Shown: positions 63,097 to 64,000 of the stretch, piece after piece
Position numbering within the stretch: position 1 is the first letter of the stretch
Layout: the number at the start of each line of letters is the position of its first letter
NCBI GenBank assembly: GCA_963830485.1
Contig: CAWHNE010000010.1
Span: 1 to 64,000, forward strand
Length of the DNA stretch: 64,000 bases
Reading direction: 5' to 3'
Source: CAIWHR01 sp963830485
GTDB lineage: Bacteria; Pseudomonadota; Gammaproteobacteria; Burkholderiales; Casimicrobiaceae
Notes under the pieces: generated by a model
What the model was told of the DNA's origin: nothing
The model's input: only the letters and a program-made list of their open reading frames with translations
The model's database searches: none
Made by a program: the position numbers and the translations under genes

Positions 63097-64000
63097 ATGG
63101 CGATGAGTGGGGCAAGCGCGGCGACGTTCAATTACAAGGTGGTGCGCCAGTTCGCGATCATGACGGTCGTCTGGGGCATCGTCGGGATGCTGGTCGGCGT
63201 GATCATCGCCGCGCAACTCCTGCTGCCCGACTTCTTTCTCTGGGACGGCGTCTCGTGGCTCTCGTACGGTCGGTTGCGGCCGCTGCACACGAACGCGGTG
63301 ATCTTCGCCTTCGGCGGCTGCGCGCTCTTCGCGACGTCGTACTACGTCGTCCAGCGGACGTGCCAGGTGCGGCTGTTCGGCGACGCGCTCGCCTCGTTCA
63401 CGTTCTGGGGCTGGCAGGCGGTGATCGTGCTGGCCGCCGTGACGCTGCCGCTCGGCTACACGTCGGGCAAGGAATACGCCGAGCTCGAGTGGCCGATCGA
63501 CATCCTGATCACGCTGGTCTGGGTCTCCTACGCGATCGTGTTCTTCGGGACGATCGCGCTGCGCAAGACGCCGCACATTTACGTGGCGAACTGGTTCTTC
63601 GGCGCGTTCATCCTGACGATTGCGGTGCTGCACCTGGTGAACAGCGCCGAGATGCCGGTCTCGTTCTGGCCGATGAAGTCGTACTCGGCGTACGCCGGCA
63701 CGCAGGACGCGATGGTGCAGTGGTGGTACGGCCACAACGCGGTCGGCTTCTTCCTGACCGCGGGCTTCCTCGGCATGATGTACTACTTCGTGCCGAAGCA
63801 GGCAGGCCGGCCGATCTACAGCTACCGCCTCTCCGTGGTCCACTTCTGGGCGCTGATCTTCACGTACATGTGGGCCGGCCCGCATCACCTGCACTACACG
63901 GCGCTGCCCGACTGGACCCAGTCGCTCGGCATGCTGTTCTCGCTGATCCTGCTCGCGCCGTCGTGGGGCGGGATGATCAACGGGATCATGACGTTGTCGG
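63097..64000 (+). CDS. ccoN: cbb3-type cytochrome c oxidase subunit I CcoN (truncated by window edge)
   Basis: These are the first ~301 residues of the catalytic subunit of cbb3 oxidase; the gene continues past the window. ATG 63097 follows GGGGGAG and gives MAMSGASAATFNYKVVRQFA. Haem-ligand regions are seen: GRLRPLHTNAVIFAFGGCAL, MVQWWYGHNAVGFFLTAGFL and TYMWAGPHHLHYTALPDWTQ. The oxidase is a high-affinity terminal oxidase for microaerobic respiration. An FNR/Anr-type promoter lies 130-180 bases upstream. ccoO, ccoQ and ccoP are expected beyond the edge. Confidence 0.96.
   Translation, partial: MAMSGASAATFNYKVVRQFAIMTVVWGIVGMLVGVIIAAQLLLPDFFLWDGVSWLSYGRLRPLHTNAVIFAFGGCALFATSYYVVQRTCQVRLFGDALASFTFWGWQAVIVLAAVTLPLGYTSGKEYAELEWPIDILITLVWVSYAIVFFGTIALRKTPHIYVANWFFGAFILTIAVLHLVNSAEMPVSFWPMKSYSAYAGTQDAMVQWWYGHNAVGFFLTAGFLGMMYYFVPKQAGRPIYSYRLSVVHFWALIFTYMWAGPHHLHYTALPDWTQSLGMLFSLILLAPSWGGMINGIMTLS

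Noticed and set aside
1..64000. tRNA, rRNA and CRISPR arrays
   Set aside because: Read for TTCGA-type tRNA loops, rRNA-conserved blocks and regularly spaced repeats; only isolated chance matches inside coding sequence were seen.

Overview
The window is about 68% GC by eye and reads as a chromosome segment of a betaproteobacterium, probably Burkholderiales-like. Markers for this are a betaproteobacterial proteasome homologue (BPH), an exosortase H pair, cbb3 oxidase assembly genes (ccoI, ccoS, ccoN), and the gluQ, lytic transglycosylase, proS run. I saw no rRNA, tRNA, CRISPR array or phage. A striking property is the number of single-base reading-frame breaks in otherwise well conserved genes. 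Because housekeeping genes (queG, gspD, gspE, exbB, ccoI) are hit and conserved motifs continue on both sides, I read most of them as assembly or sequencing indels rather than decay. Such genes are listed as one CDS over their whole span, with the break positions given.

Layout. 1-6.3 kb: a peptide-type ABC importer (permeases, fused double ATPase) flanked by two related solute-binding proteins. 6.4-25.1 kb: an accessory block with three TPR or bidomain proteins carrying aspartyl/asparaginyl beta-hydroxylase (AspH-like) domains plus one AspH remnant, three sulfotransferase-like domains, a TPR-2OG-Fe(II) oxygenase, a PiuC-like PKHD hydroxylase, a TldD/PmbA pair, a transglutaminase-like TPR lipoprotein and an intact 1007-residue TonB-dependent receptor. 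25.2-30 kb: small periplasmic proteins and an exbB-exbD-exbD-tonB operon that could energise that receptor. 30-32 kb: an ECF sigma factor with two membrane partners. 32.3-37.8 kb: gspD-gspE-gspF and a thioredoxin-fold protein. 37.8-40.7 kb: queG, tsaE, amiC. 40.7-42.1 kb: a MITE-like element and a Fur-box-preceded iron permease operon. 42.2-46 kb: an SGNH/MBOAT acyl-transfer pair divergent from exosortase H and its partner. 46-49.8 kb: ACT protein, acyl-CoA synthetase, PilZ-like protein. 50-54.2 kb: MerR regulator and a protein-quality group (Hsp15, Hsp33, BPH). 54.3-59.4 kb: gluQ, lytic transglycosylase, proS, TPR membrane protein. 59.6-64 kb: uspA divergent from ccoI-ccoS-ccoN, with FNR/Anr-type sites whose spacing fits the predicted promoters.

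The most unusual content is the 6.4-25.1 kb block. Oxygenases that hydroxylate peptides, sulfotransferases and TPR scaffolds are interleaved with one TonB-dependent receptor and lie just upstream of a TonB energiser. I infer a dedicated peptide or metallophore modification and uptake system of unknown substrate. Second-tier items are an AT-rich promoter hidden in tsaE, a MITE and a 19-bp palindrome that touch gene ends, a repeated motif inserted in an ABC permease loop, and apparently leaderless promoters.
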